Notes under the pieces: model-generated
Told to the model about the DNA's origin: nothing
Seen by the model: only the letters and a program-made list of their open reading frames with translations
Databases searched by the model: none
Translations under genes and position numbers: made by a program
Shown: one piece after another, positions 26,729-35,532 of the stretch
Numbering within the stretch: position 1 is the first letter of the stretch
Layout of the letters: every line of letters begins with the position of its first letter
Source: CALBPI01 sp038531945
GTDB lineage: Bacteria > Pseudomonadota > Gammaproteobacteria > Steroidobacterales > Woeseiaceae
Assembly (NCBI GenBank): GCA_038531945.1
Contig: JBCBBH010000001.1
Coordinates: 496,001-560,000, forward strand
DNA length: 64,000 nt
Direction of reading: 5' to 3'

Positions 26729-28111
26729 ATGAGCACTGGTAAGACCGCGCAGATCATCGGCGCCGTAGTCGACGTGGAGTTTCCACGCGATGCGATTCCG
26801 AAAGTGTATGACGCTCTCGTGCTGGAAGACGGTGGCCTCACCCTCGAGGTGCAGCAGCAGCTCGGCGACGGCGTGGTTCGCGCTATTGCGATGGGCGCCA
26901 GTGAAGGCCTGAAGCGCGGCATGACCGTCACCAACACCGGTGCACCGATCAACGTGCCGGTCGGCCAAGGCACGCTCGGCCGCGTCATGAACGTCCTTGG
27001 TCAACCTGAAGATAAAGCTGGCCCGATCAAGAGCGACGAGACGCTGCCGATTCACCGCCCGGCACCTTCGTACGAAGATCAGGCAGCCTCGACCGAGCTG
27101 CTTGAAACCGGTGTCAAAGTCATCGACTTGATCATGCCGATCGCAAAAGGCGGCAAGGTTGGTCTGTTCGGTGGTGCGGGTGTCGGTAAGACCGTGACGC
27201 TGATGGAGCTGATTAACAACATCGCGAAAGCGCACGACGGTTTGTCGGTGTTTGCCGGTGTCGGTGAGCGGACCCGGGAAGGCAACGACTTCTATTACGA
27301 GATGGAAGAAGCTGGCGTACTCGACAAAGTTGCGCTGGTGTACGGCCAGATGAATGAGCCTCCGGGTAACCGCCTGCGTGTCGCGTTGACCGGTCTCACG
27401 ATGGCCGAATACTTCCGCGACGAGGGCCGCGACGTTTTGATGTTTATCGATAACATCTACCGCTACACGCTGGCCGGAACGGAAGTGTCGGCGCTGCTCG
27501 GCCGGATGCCGTCTGCGGTAGGTTATCAGCCAACTCTGGCCGAAGAGATGGGCGTGCTCCAGGAACGCATCACGTCAACCAAAACGGGCTCGATTACCTC
27601 CTTCCAGGCGGTATACGTTCCTGCGGATGACTTGACCGATCCGTCCCCGGCGACGACATTCGCACACTTGGATGCGACGCTGGTATTGTCGCGTGCAATT
27701 TCTGAGTTGGGTATCTACCCGGCGGTTGACCCGCTCGATTCGACTTCGCGACTGCTCGATCCGAACGTGATCGGCCAGGAACACTATGACTGCGCTCGTC
27801 AGGTGCAGGCTATCCTGCAGACCTACAAAGAGTTGCAGGACATCATCGCGATTCTCGGTATGGACGAGCTGTCGGAGGAACAAAAACAGATTGTGACTCG
27901 CGCGCGTAAGATCCAGCGCTTCCTGTCGCAACCGTTCTTCGTGGCGGCGCAGTTTACCGGCGCCGAAGGGAAGTACGTTTCGTTGAAAGACACGATTCGT
28001 GGTTTTCAGGGCATCGTCAACGGCGACTATGATCACTTGCCGGAGCAAGCGTTCTACATGGTCGGATCCATCGAAGAAGCGGTCGAAAAGGCCAAAGGAA
28101 TGCAGGGCTAA
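26729..28111 (+). CDS. atpD: F1Fo ATP synthase subunit beta
   Basis: This 460-residue catalytic F1 subunit has Walker A GGAGVGKTV near 149, the catalytic Glu in GERTREGND, and the conserved FIDNIYRYTLAG and GRMPSAVGYQPTL stretches. Its length matches E. coli AtpD. It lies 3 bp before atpC. Confidence 0.98.
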   Translation: MSTGKTAQIIGAVVDVEFPRDAIPKVYDALVLEDGGLTLEVQQQLGDGVVRAIAMGASEGLKRGMTVTNTGAPINVPVGQGTLGRVMNVLGQPEDKAGPIKSDETLPIHRPAPSYEDQAASTELLETGVKVIDLIMPIAKGGKVGLFGGAGVGKTVTLMELINNIAKAHDGLSVFAGVGERTREGNDFYYEMEEAGVLDKVALVYGQMNEPPGNRLRVALTGLTMAEYFRDEGRDVLMFIDNIYRYTLAGTEVSALLGRMPSAVGYQPTLAEEMGVLQERITSTKTGSITSFQAVYVPADDLTDPSPATTFAHLDATLVLSRAISELGIYPAVDPLDSTSRLLDPNVIGQEHYDCARQVQAILQTYKELQDIIAILGMDELSEEQKQIVTRARKIQRFLSQPFFVAAQFTGAEGKYVSLKDTIRGFQGIVNGDYDHLPEQAFYMVGSIEEAVEKAKGMQG

Positions 28112-28114
28112 GCC

Positions 28115-28531
28115 ATGAGCACCTTGCACGTCGACATCGTGTCTGCCGAAGGCGAAATCTACAAGGGCGAGGCCTCGATGGTTTTCGCACCTGCGAAGAT
28201 GGGCGAGATCGGCATCGCACCACGTCACGCACCGCTGTTGACCGGCTTGAGCCCGGGTGAAGTGCGCGTGACAGGTGTCGATGGCGACGAGAAATTCTTC
28301 TATATCACGGGCGGAATGATCGAGGTTCAACCGAATCTTGTGACCGTGCTGGCGGATACCGCGTTGCGTGACGATGAGCTGGACGAAGCGGCGGCTTTAG
28401 AGGCTCGTGAAGCGGCCGAAGAGGCGCTTAAGAATGCTTCGGAAAGCACGGATCTTCAACGTGCTCAACGCGAGCTTGCGGAAGCTTCAGCACGATTCCG
28501 TGCGGCCCAGAAGCTGAAAGGCCGACGTTAA
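28115..28531 (+). CDS. atpC: F1Fo ATP synthase subunit epsilon
   Basis: This 138-residue subunit couples and inhibits F1. The N-terminal beta-sandwich begins TLHVDIVSAEGEIYKGEA, with GEIGIAPRHAPLL as signature, followed by the C-terminal two-helix inhibitory hairpin (about 88-138). It is the last atp gene. The acetyltransferase gene starts 9 bp later with no visible terminator, so co-transcription is likely. Confidence 0.97.
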   Translation: MSTLHVDIVSAEGEIYKGEASMVFAPAKMGEIGIAPRHAPLLTGLSPGEVRVTGVDGDEKFFYITGGMIEVQPNLVTVLADTALRDDELDEAAALEAREAAEEALKNASESTDLQRAQRELAEASARFRAAQKLKGRR

Positions 28532-28540
28532 TCGTCCTAC

Positions 28541-29059
28541 ATGGCGGTCGAATTTCGCACCGCAGTTGAGTCCGACGCGCCGGAGTTGGCGACATTCGCA
28601 ATCGAAGTGTTTTCGGAAACCTTTGGGCCGCATAACACTGCCGCGAACATGCGCCAGTATTTGTCAACGTCGCTGACACCAGAGGTGATCCGCACGCAAC
28701 TGCAGCGTAGTGCTGGCGGCACCCTCCTCGGTATAGAAGACGCCATCATCAAAGCGTATGCGATGGTCCTGCCGGACGAGCCACATGCGCATGATGACCT
28801 CCCTGCCGACAGCCTATTCCTGCAGCGCTTTTATCTGGATTCGGACCTGCACGGTAGCGGCGTCGCGGCGAGGTTACTCGAGCAGGTCATCGATCACGTC
28901 AATCTGTCGGGCAGCAACGGGCTCTGGCTCACCGTCTGGGAGCACAACCCGAGAGCGATCCGCTTTTACGAGAAGTTCGGGTTTACGACGATCGGCGCTT
29001 GTCCGTTCCAGTTTGGCGACGAGCTGCAAAGCGATCTTGTGATGCTGCGACCTTGCTGA
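28541..29059 (+). CDS. GNAT-family N-acetyltransferase
   Basis: This 172-residue protein has the GNAT fold: an N-terminal FRTAVESDAPELATF start, a beta4 strand (LFLQRFYLDSDLHGSGVAARLLEQV) with the acetyl-CoA pyrophosphate loop HGSGVA, and a C-terminal LWLTVWEHNPRAIRFYEKFGF segment. The acetylated substrate is unknown. It follows atpC by 9 bp. Similar acetyltransferases occur near glmU/glmS in other genomes, but no functional link is established. Confidence 0.88.
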   Translation: MAVEFRTAVESDAPELATFAIEVFSETFGPHNTAANMRQYLSTSLTPEVIRTQLQRSAGGTLLGIEDAIIKAYAMVLPDEPHAHDDLPADSLFLQRFYLDSDLHGSGVAARLLEQVIDHVNLSGSNGLWLTVWEHNPRAIRFYEKFGFTTIGACPFQFGDELQSDLVMLRPC

Positions 29060-29162
29060 CGGGCAACGGTTCGATCCCAATTCTGTCCGTTCAACGCTGT
29101 GCGTGTCAGCGAGTACTGAAAGACGATTTGGCGATCCGGCGGCTGGATCGCTCGGAAAAGCC

Positions 29163-29708
29163 CTAGTTGGCCGCAAAACCCCACGAACCCACGATTCGGG
29201 TCTCGGCCCGATGGTTGCGCGGCAGGTGGTCTTTCGCCCACGCGTCGAATCGTGCAACTGCCGGGGACTCGGGCGCCTTCCAATCAGGTTGCGCCAGGTA
29301 GCGCCAGACATAGCCGTCTAACACGCCCATTGCGTAAATGGCGCTCATGAGATTCAGGTAGTCGACCGAGGGCCCTTCGCGAGTGGCTTCGCCAGTGATG
29401 CGACGATCAGCCTCCAACTCGTTCCAGCGCTCGACAAGCGCTTCACGCGCCGCCAGCTCACACTGGAAACTTGAGTTTCTCGCGGGGTTTTCCCCGCCGA
29501 TCTCCAGCTGGCAGACACTGCGCGCTAGGCTGTACGCGGCCCAGGCATGCACGGTCGGGTCTCCAGAGTCGTCGAGAATCGTAGGCAGCGAGAATCGATC
29601 CCCGTCGGTCACGCCATCTTTCACGTAAATGCGGCGGTCGCAGGCTGTCATTGAGATCAGCACAAATGTGATCAGCAGGGTTGCGATGCGTGTGTTTTGC
29701 GACGTCAT
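29163..29708 (-). CDS. putative lipoprotein of unknown function
   Basis: This 181-residue protein starts with a basic tip, a hydrophobic stretch (about 8-21) and SMTACD, which looks like a lipoprotein signal with Cys 23. The mature part contains a central CQLEIGGENPARNSSFQCE segment with two Cys that could pair, and a helical C-terminus with a Trp-rich segment (VWRYLAQPDWKAP). I do not recognise a family. It is convergent with the acetyltransferase and divergent from glmU. Confidence 0.65.
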   Translation of the reverse strand: MTSQNTRIATLLITFVLISMTACDRRIYVKDGVTDGDRFSLPTILDDSGDPTVHAWAAYSLARSVCQLEIGGENPARNSSFQCELAAREALVERWNELEADRRITGEATREGPSVDYLNLMSAIYAMGVLDGYVWRYLAQPDWKAPESPAVARFDAWAKDHLPRNHRAETRIVGSWGFAAN

Positions 29709-29770
29709 CTGCAGAATCCTACGTGCGGGGCGTCACACGAATCAAACATCGAGTGCGGTATCATTCACAT

Positions 29771-31150
29771 ATGTCACAAAAGCAATTAACGCTCAGCGCG
29801 GTGATTCTCGCAGCGGGCAAGGGGACGAGAATGCGTTCGGATGTGCCAAAGGTGCTTCAGCCTTTGGCAGACAAACCGTTATTGGCGCATGTCCTTGATT
29901 TAACCGATGAAATCAATGTCGATAACGTCGTCGTCGTGTACGGATATGGCGGCGATAAGGTGCAGGCCGCGTTTGATAGTCCCAACCTGAACTGGGCGCT
30001 GCAGGCCGAGCAGCTCGGTACAGGCCATGCGGTCCAGCAGGCGATGCCGCAGATCGATGATGGCAGCCGCGTGCTGGTGCTGTGCGGCGATGTGCCGCTG
30101 CTCACGGGCGCGACCTTGAGTCGGTTGATATCGGAGACCCCGGAGGATTCCGTGGGCGTCTTGACCGTGATCATGGACGACCCAACCGGGTATGGCCGAA
30201 TCATCCGCAACGATCGCGGTACCGTCAAGCGGATCGTCGAGCAGAAAGATGCGAACGACGATGAGCTCGATGTCGATGAGATCAACTCCGGCGTGTTCAT
30301 CGTACCTGCATCGAAATTGCGAGGGTGGCTCGCCAAACTCGAACCCCAGAATGCACAAGGCGAGTACTACCTGACCGACATCGTCGGTCTGGCGGTTTCG
30401 GACGGCATCGATGTTCATGGTGTCGTGACAGATGACGCAGCGGAAACCATGGGGATCAATGATCGCGTGCAACTGGCCGAAGCTGAGTGCGCGTTCCAGC
30501 ATCGCGCGGCAATCGCACTGATGAAGGCAGGCGCGCGGCTGGCGGATCCTGCACGCATCGACATTCGTGGTTCGGTAACCGTTGGGCGCGACGTCTTCAT
30601 CGATGTGAACGCCGTATTCGTCGGCGATGTTGTATTGGGTGATCGCGTGCATATCGGCCCGAACTGCGTGATCGAGCAGAGCGTCATCGAGGCGGATACC
30701 AAAGTGTTCGCGAATAGCCTGATTGAGTCATCACGGGTTGGCGAAGCCTGCAACATTGGGCCCTATGCCCGTCTGCGACCCGGTGCTTTGCTCGAGCGCG
30801 GCGCCAAGGTCGGTAATTTCGTTGAGGTGAAAAAGAGCACCATCGGCGAAGGCAGCAAGGTCAACCACCTGACGTACATCGGTGACGCTGAGATCGGCAG
30901 GAACGTCAACGTCGGCGCCGGCACGATCACCTGCAACTACGATGGCGCGAACAAACACAAAACGATCATCGGCGATGGCGCATTCATCGGCTCCGGTGTC
31001 GAGCTGGTCGCGCCCATCGAGGTGGGTAGTGGTGCGACTATCGGCGCAGGGACAACACTCTCAAAAGATGCGCCGGAAGGTCAGTTGACGATCGAACGCG
31101 CTCGACAAAGAACAATCGACGGCTGGCAACGGCCGAAAAAGAACCAGTAA
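29771..31150 (+). CDS. glmU: bifunctional UDP-N-acetylglucosamine pyrophosphorylase/glucosamine-1-phosphate acetyltransferase
   Basis: GlmU performs the last two steps to UDP-GlcNAc, the precursor of peptidoglycan and LPS. The N-terminal nucleotidyltransferase domain has LAAGKGTRMRSDVPK near residue 13. The C-terminal half is a left-handed beta-helix of hexapeptide repeats with the acetyltransferase signature around NVNVGAGTITCNYDGANKH. The 459 residues match the family (456 in E. coli). The ATG at 29771 is chosen because it gives the canonical N-terminus; the frame is open back to 29681 inside the divergent lipoprotein start region. glmS follows after 12 bp. Confidence 0.97.
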   Translation: MSQKQLTLSAVILAAGKGTRMRSDVPKVLQPLADKPLLAHVLDLTDEINVDNVVVVYGYGGDKVQAAFDSPNLNWALQAEQLGTGHAVQQAMPQIDDGSRVLVLCGDVPLLTGATLSRLISETPEDSVGVLTVIMDDPTGYGRIIRNDRGTVKRIVEQKDANDDELDVDEINSGVFIVPASKLRGWLAKLEPQNAQGEYYLTDIVGLAVSDGIDVHGVVTDDAAETMGINDRVQLAEAECAFQHRAAIALMKAGARLADPARIDIRGSVTVGRDVFIDVNAVFVGDVVLGDRVHIGPNCVIEQSVIEADTKVFANSLIESSRVGEACNIGPYARLRPGALLERGAKVGNFVEVKKSTIGEGSKVNHLTYIGDAEIGRNVNVGAGTITCNYDGANKHKTIIGDGAFIGSGVELVAPIEVGSGATIGAGTTLSKDAPEGQLTIERARQRTIDGWQRPKKNQ

Positions 31151-31162
31151 GGAGAACGCCTG

Positions 31163-32995
31163 ATGTGCGGGATTGTGGGCGCCATTGCGGAGCGCAACGT
31201 AGTACCGATTCTCGTCGAAGGACTACGACGACTCGAATACCGAGGCTATGACTCGGCGGGAGTCGCTGTACTGCAAGACGATGCCAGCATCGAATTGCGT
31301 CGGGCGGTTGGAAAGGTCGCAGGTTTGCAAGACAAGCTTGATCAGGACCCGATGACCGGACGAATCGGGCTAGCGCATACGCGTTGGGCCACGCACGGTG
31401 GCGTGACCGAATCGAACGCGCACCCGCACCTGTCCGGTGATCGCGTGGCTGTCATTCATAACGGTGTGATTGAGAATTTCCAACCGATCAAGGATGAGCT
31501 GCTCGCCAAAGGCTACGAGTTTGCCTCCGAAACGGATACAGAAGTCGCTGCGCACCTGGTGCATGACTATCTGAAGGCCGGTCTGGATTTAGCGGAGGCC
31601 GTACGCAAAGCGACCGATCGCTTCGAGGGTGCTTACGCTTTGCTGGTTTGCGACAACGAGGATCCGGAGCGCATCGTTGTCAGTCGCGTCGCGAGTCCGC
31701 TCGTGATCGGCTTAGGCATTGGTGAGAATTTTGTCGCGAGCGGTATTCAGGCCTTGTTGCCCGTGACGCAACGCTTCATCTACCTCGAGCAGGGTGATCT
31801 TGCCGAGATCACGCGCGACAGCATTCGAATCTTTGATGTCGAAGGCAATTCGGTCTCGCGCGATGTGCATGAGACACCGGCGCAGCAGGATGCCGCGGAC
31901 AAGGGTCCGTATCGCCACTTCATGCTGAAGGAAATTTTCGAGCAGCCCGCCGCATTGGCCGACACATTGTACGGCCGCGTTAGCAACAATCGTGTGCTGC
32001 CCGATTCACTCGGACCCAAAACGACCGAGCTACTGCCGCAAGTCGAGAACATTCATATCGTCGCCTGCGGCACCAGCTATCACGCCGGCTGCGTCGGTAA
32101 ATACTGGTTCGAGTCGATCGCCGGTGTGCCGTGCCAGGTCGAAATCGCTAGCGAATACCGTTATCGAAAAGTCGTTGTGCCGAAGAACACGTTGTTCGTG
32201 ACACTGTCACAGTCGGGCGAAACCGCCGACACGTTGGAAGCGCTGCGTCTTGCGAAAGAGTCTGGGTATCTGGGCTCGCTGACGATTTGCAACAGCGCGC
32301 ATAGCTCGATGGTGCGTGAGTCCGATCTCGTTATGATGACGCAGGCGGGTCCGGAAATTGGTGTGGCGAGCACCAAGGCATTCACGACGCAATTGTTGTC
32401 GATGTTACTCGTGACTCTGATGTTGGCACGACATCGCGGCATGAGCGATGAACGTGAAGCGGAGTTAGTGCCGCACGTCTATCACACCGCAGCAGCTGTT
32501 GAAGAATCGCTGAAGATGAACGACGAGCTGAATCTGCTCGCCGAAGACTTTTCAGAGAAACACCACACGCTGTTCCTCGGACGCGGCCCGATGTGGCCGA
32601 TCGCAATGGAAGGCGCACTGAAGCTCAAAGAGATTTCGTACATCCATGCCGAAGCGTATGCGGCGGGCGAACTGAAACACGGCCCGCTGGCACTGATCGA
32701 TGAAGACATGCCGGTCGTGGTGGTCGCGCCGAACAACGAGCTATTGGATAAGCTGAAATCCAACATGCAGGTCGTGCGTGCACGCGGCGGCAAGCTATAT
32801 GTGTTCGCCGACCGCGAGACGGGTCTCGAGAACGAAGACGGCGTGAAAGTCATTCCGATGCCACATGCCGATCGTTTGATCGCACCGATTGTCTACACCG
32901 TGCCATTGCAGTTGTTGTCGTATCACGTTGCCGTGCTGAAAGGCACCGACGTCGACCAGCCACGCAACCTCGCGAAGAGCGTGACGGTGGAATAG
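31163..32995 (+). CDS. glmS: glutamine-fructose-6-phosphate aminotransferase (isomerizing)
   Basis: GlmS makes glucosamine-6-phosphate from fructose-6-phosphate and glutamine, the first step towards UDP-GlcNAc. The 610-residue protein starts MCGIVGAIA with the catalytic N-terminal Cys exposed after Met removal. It has the glutaminase domain (1-240) and two SIS sugar-isomerase domains (about 285-605), and ends in DQPRNLAKSVTVE, the conserved tail that carries the Tn7 target sequence. AAGGAGAA precedes the ATG. The accessory island begins immediately after this gene. No terminator hairpin is visible downstream. Confidence 0.98.
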   Translation: MCGIVGAIAERNVVPILVEGLRRLEYRGYDSAGVAVLQDDASIELRRAVGKVAGLQDKLDQDPMTGRIGLAHTRWATHGGVTESNAHPHLSGDRVAVIHNGVIENFQPIKDELLAKGYEFASETDTEVAAHLVHDYLKAGLDLAEAVRKATDRFEGAYALLVCDNEDPERIVVSRVASPLVIGLGIGENFVASGIQALLPVTQRFIYLEQGDLAEITRDSIRIFDVEGNSVSRDVHETPAQQDAADKGPYRHFMLKEIFEQPAALADTLYGRVSNNRVLPDSLGPKTTELLPQVENIHIVACGTSYHAGCVGKYWFESIAGVPCQVEIASEYRYRKVVVPKNTLFVTLSQSGETADTLEALRLAKESGYLGSLTICNSAHSSMVRESDLVMMTQAGPEIGVASTKAFTTQLLSMLLVTLMLARHRGMSDEREAELVPHVYHTAAAVEESLKMNDELNLLAEDFSEKHHTLFLGRGPMWPIAMEGALKLKEISYIHAEAYAAGELKHGPLALIDEDMPVVVVAPNNELLDKLKSNMQVVRARGGKLYVFADRETGLENEDGVKVIPMPHADRLIAPIVYTVPLQLLSYHVAVLKGTDVDQPRNLAKSVTVE

Positions 32996-33110
32996 CCCGG
33001 CATTAAAAGTCTCTTTGGTTTCTGTTAATTAAAAGCGTCGGAGATCGTACGAGTGTCCGGTCTACGTTCGATACCGAACGCATACGAATTTCAAGGTAGA
33101 TCGACGGCTA

Positions 33111-33147
33111 ATGACCCTTTCCGGCCGGTCTAGAATTGTCACCCAGC
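33111..33147 (+). repeat. island repeat, degenerate copy A
   Basis: A short variant of the island element: TGACCCTTTCCGGCCGG followed by TAGAAT, which could be a -10 box, ending 22 bp before the first island gene. It lacks the GAGAAACAAACTGACC middle section seen in copies B and D. Confidence 0.4.
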
Positions 33148-33169
33148 ATGAAGAACCTGAGTCGATAAC

Positions 33170-33910
33170 ATGGCCTGGTCGAAGGAACGAATCCTAGAAG
33201 TCTTGGATGACTGTTGCGATAGCTCCACATTTCCGATGTTGGATAACGGCTATGTCTATTTAGCTGATTGCCGCCTATCTGTTTTCCGGTCCGAAAAAGA
33301 CTGGCACCTGGCCATCGAAGTTTTCGGTTTCTCTCCAAGGGCCGGTATTCCGGACATCAACGTTTATCATTTCGGCAGCAATATTGTTCGGCAGAAACGG
33401 CCAGAGGATTTTGCGACGCAGGAAGCGTTTGACAACTACTTGCGGAACAATCCGAATAACGAAACTGATTTTGTCTACCCGATTGACGAGGGTGATTGGA
33501 TTGATCAGGAGCTAGGAGAAACGGTGGTTTCTGGAGAGGCAGCTATCGTTCGCGGCTCAGCTATTCCAGTGCCGCCTCGCGAGGAATTGGAGGAGATCGG
33601 AATAGAACTGGAAGACCCGTCCGCTATATGCATCTACGAGTTTTGCAGGGTACTAGCCGCAAAGCACAGGACTCAGATCCTAGCCAGCGAGGACGAACTG
33701 CGAAAATTGGTTCCAGATAGTTTGGAATTAGTCATGAGATTGGACGAGTGGAGCCACCCTGACGTACTAAATCCGCACCAAAAACCAAGTGGCAACCAGA
33801 CGTTTCAACAGATTGCCGCCGTTCTGGAGTCTGGCGACGTTTCACTGTTCCAGCCCACCGCCGAGCCAAACACGCATTGGTCGAATTGGCCCGACGGCGG
33901 AGCACTTTAG
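33170..33910 (+). CDS. conserved-looking hypothetical protein, first island gene
   Basis: This 246-residue acidic soluble protein has no signal peptide or membrane segment. The N-terminal 100 residues (starting MAWSKERILEVLDDCC, with FPMLDNGYVYLADCRLSVFRS and IEVFGFSPRAGIPDINVYHFGS) have the look of a conserved family of uncharacterised proteins; I believe relatives are classed as a domain of unknown function (possibly DUF7003) but cannot confirm the number. The middle has the segment GEAAIVRGSAIPVPPREELEEIGIELEDPSA. The last part is helical with a WSHPDVLNPHQKPS segment. It follows glmS by 174 bp and is followed by repeat copy B. Confidence 0.7.
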   Translation: MAWSKERILEVLDDCCDSSTFPMLDNGYVYLADCRLSVFRSEKDWHLAIEVFGFSPRAGIPDINVYHFGSNIVRQKRPEDFATQEAFDNYLRNNPNNETDFVYPIDEGDWIDQELGETVVSGEAAIVRGSAIPVPPREELEEIGIELEDPSAICIYEFCRVLAAKHRTQILASEDELRKLVPDSLELVMRLDEWSHPDVLNPHQKPSGNQTFQQIAAVLESGDVSLFQPTAEPNTHWSNWPDGGAL

Positions 33911-33924
33911 CACTAGCGCCAATG

Positions 33925-33990
33925 CAGCTCTTGGTCGGACCGAGAAACAAACTGACCGTCAGCTATACTCACGGCTGATGACCCAAAGCA
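33925..33990 (+). repeat. island repeat copy B
   Basis: Near-canonical copy. It contains CTCTTGGTCGGAC, then a 37-base block (33941-33977) identical to copy D, including GACCGTCAGCTATACTC, then TGATGACCCAAAGCAG. TATACT at 33963-33968 is the proposed -10 box for the 34031 gene. Confidence 0.85.
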
Positions 33991-34030
33991 GCCCTTCCAA
34001 ATTTAAGTCGCTAAAAGGCAAGTAGTTACT

Positions 34031-34405
34031 GTGTTTCCCCGCAAGCTCGTCTACGTCCAGGTCCAAAAGGGGTACATGGTTGCGCGTATTGTAGGCGATG
34101 GTGAATCAATCCGAGTTCAGTGTGCTGGCCTCAATCACCCACGCACCTTGATGGGCGATTACCACGTCGTCGCTGACGGATTCCAGAGCATTCGCCGCCA
34201 ACTTGATGTTGGACCGTTCAGCTTCCAGAAACTTGGCGCATTGATTCACCTCGTTCCTACCTATGACGGTGGCTATACCAACGTCGAGATAAGAGGGTTC
34301 CAGGAAGCCGCTGAAGAACTCAGGCCGCACAGGTCGGTTGTCCACGTTGGGGGTGACCCTTTGGACGACGATAGCGCTAAACGCATGTTCGCTGAGACGA
34401 ATTGA
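34031..34405 (+). CDS. hypothetical protein (short actin-fold-like or YjaA-like, tentative)
   Basis: This 124-residue soluble protein starts with GTG; AAAAGGCAAG about 18 bases upstream is a distant ribosome-binding site. The N-terminus (PRKLVYVQVQKGYMVARIV) and the middle (HPRTLMGDYHVVADGFQSIRRQL, then GALIHLVPTYDGGYTNVEIRGFQEAAEE) recall short bacterial proteins sometimes annotated as rod-shape-determining or YjaA-like, with an IHLVP...TNVEIR core. The similarity is from memory and weak; a function should not be assumed. Repeat copy C starts at its stop codon. Confidence 0.65.
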   Translation: MFPRKLVYVQVQKGYMVARIVGDGESIRVQCAGLNHPRTLMGDYHVVADGFQSIRRQLDVGPFSFQKLGALIHLVPTYDGGYTNVEIRGFQEAAEELRPHRSVVHVGGDPLDDDSAKRMFAETN

Positions 34406-34475
34406 GAGACCGCTTTTGGCTCGGTCCGGCAACCCATCGACCGTCTGCTACCATTCCGGTCTCCGACTCGGAGCC
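34406..34475 (+). repeat. island repeat copy C (diverged)
   Basis: GAGACCGCTTTTGGCTCGGTCCGG, then ATCGACCGTCTGCTACCATTC: the GACCGTC-GCTA core is retained but the -10 box is changed to TACCAT. It ends 25 bp before the next gene. Confidence 0.65.
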
Positions 34476-34500
34476 GGCAATGAGATTTCAATAAGCAGCT

Positions 34501-34983
34501 GTGAAGAGTAGCAGTCACTTCGCGTACTACTCTTACAAGCTCCTAGCCTTGGTGTTTGTTTTCTTGGCTCTTGCTTGCCTTCACTCGCTAGTCTTGCCGA
34601 AGCAATCGATACTTGAGATTGCGTCCATTGACCGGACGCTTGGTGAAATCCTGTTAGTACTTGGTGTTTCGGTCGTGCTCGTACTTCTTGCGAAGTTCAT
34701 GTTCTTTCGAATCCGCGTAATTAGCTACAACGATGAGAAGATAGAGATAAGGAGTGGGTCGGAAAACGATACCGTGTCGTGGCAAGACGTACGCAGTGTT
34801 TCCAGAGTAGTCGCGGTCGTGCCTCCCCTGTATCGCATGGCATTCAAAGACGATCGAAAGCCAGCTCATTTCGTGATGTCAATGTCCCCGTACGTCCAGG
34901 TGGGCATCTGGTCCTGGGATTTCACCGGGTTCTACAAGTTCGCTCAGGAGAAGATCGGCGAGTCGGAAGATAGGTCGTGCTAA
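34501..34983 (+). CDS. hypothetical two-helix membrane protein
   Basis: This 160-residue protein has two membrane helices (about 10-32 and 45-70, the latter LGEILLVLGVSVVLVLLAKFMFF) and a C-terminal cytoplasmic domain. That domain (YNDEKIEIRSGSENDTVSWQDVRSVSRV...) resembles the strand pattern of bacterial PH-like membrane-associated domains. The start is GTG at 34501; the ribosome-binding site is poor. The family is not recognised. It sits in the island behind repeat copy C. Confidence 0.65.
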   Translation: MKSSSHFAYYSYKLLALVFVFLALACLHSLVLPKQSILEIASIDRTLGEILLVLGVSVVLVLLAKFMFFRIRVISYNDEKIEIRSGSENDTVSWQDVRSVSRVVAVVPPLYRMAFKDDRKPAHFVMSMSPYVQVGIWSWDFTGFYKFAQEKIGESEDRSC

Positions 34984-35094
34984 TCCTCGCGTGGCAGCTG
35001 CTGGCTGTATCGAGAAACGCATCGAGTATCGATCAAGATCAAATCTTCGCTGCTGCCTGTCCACAGGATTGCTTGCCGGATGCAATCGTCCCGT

Positions 35095-35325
35095 TCATTC
35101 AGTGCGCGACCAGCGGAACTGGAATTCCAACTCTTCCTCGCCCTCGCCCACTTCGTGCTCGATCGTAAAGCGCGCCCGCAGGGGCACATAAATACGCTCG
35201 CCGGCCACCTGGATTTCGAAAGGTTTGCCGGTTTTCATGCAATCAACCAGACGCTCAAGTTTGCGGATCGTCTCGGCGTCTGAGTATTCCTTCTCGACAT
35301 CGCGAGATCGGTTGCCGTTGCTCAT
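35095..35325 (-). CDS. amphi-Trp domain-containing protein
   Basis: This 76-residue protein matches the small amphi-Trp family: a charged N-terminus (SNGNRSRDVEKEYS), a helix with LERLVDCMKTGKPFEIQVAGERIYVP, and a C-terminal strand pair ending EELEFQFRWSR with the conserved Trp. These proteins occur in haloarchaea and proteobacteria; their function is not established. It is the only island gene on the minus strand, and I see no copy of the island repeat at its 5' side (35326-35400), so it does not follow the array pattern. Confidence 0.85.
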   Translation of the reverse strand: MSNGNRSRDVEKEYSDAETIRKLERLVDCMKTGKPFEIQVAGERIYVPLRARFTIEHEVGEGEEELEFQFRWSRTE

Positions 35326-35456
35326 TATCTGCTCCGAATTGAGTAAGACTCAGGATGGAAACACACGCAGATGACAACAGCGTGTCACACTATCTCGACA
35401 CGAATACTGTATTACGCGAGTTTCACGCCGTCACCACAGCAGGCTTGAGACGGTCG

Positions 35457-35522
35457 GTAATGACCGGATCGAGAAACAAACTGACCGTCAGCTATACTCA
35501 CGGCTGTTGACTCAAAGGAGCC
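35457..35522 (+). repeat. island repeat copy D (best match to consensus)
   Basis: The left part reads GGTAATGACCGGATC; 35470-35506 is the 37-base block identical to copy B; the right part is TTGACTCAAAGGAG, supplying a ribosome-binding-like AAAGGAG. The -10 box TATACT is at 35493-35498, with TCGAGA at 35469-35474 (18-bp spacing) as a weak -35. Confidence 0.88.
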
Positions 35523-35532
35523 AGTCGGAATA

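Noticed and set aside
29900..30652. A 250-residue minus-strand ORF under glmU
   Set aside because: Antisense to the conserved GlmU frame; no ribosome-binding site or domain.
32996..33100. Tn7 end sequence downstream of glmS
   Set aside because: No Tn7-like terminal sequence or tns gene could be recognised; only the position is suggestive.
33789..34025. A 78-residue plus-strand ORF overlapping the end of the first island gene
   Set aside because: Runs through repeat copy B and the 3' end of another gene; basic, no plausible ribosome-binding site.
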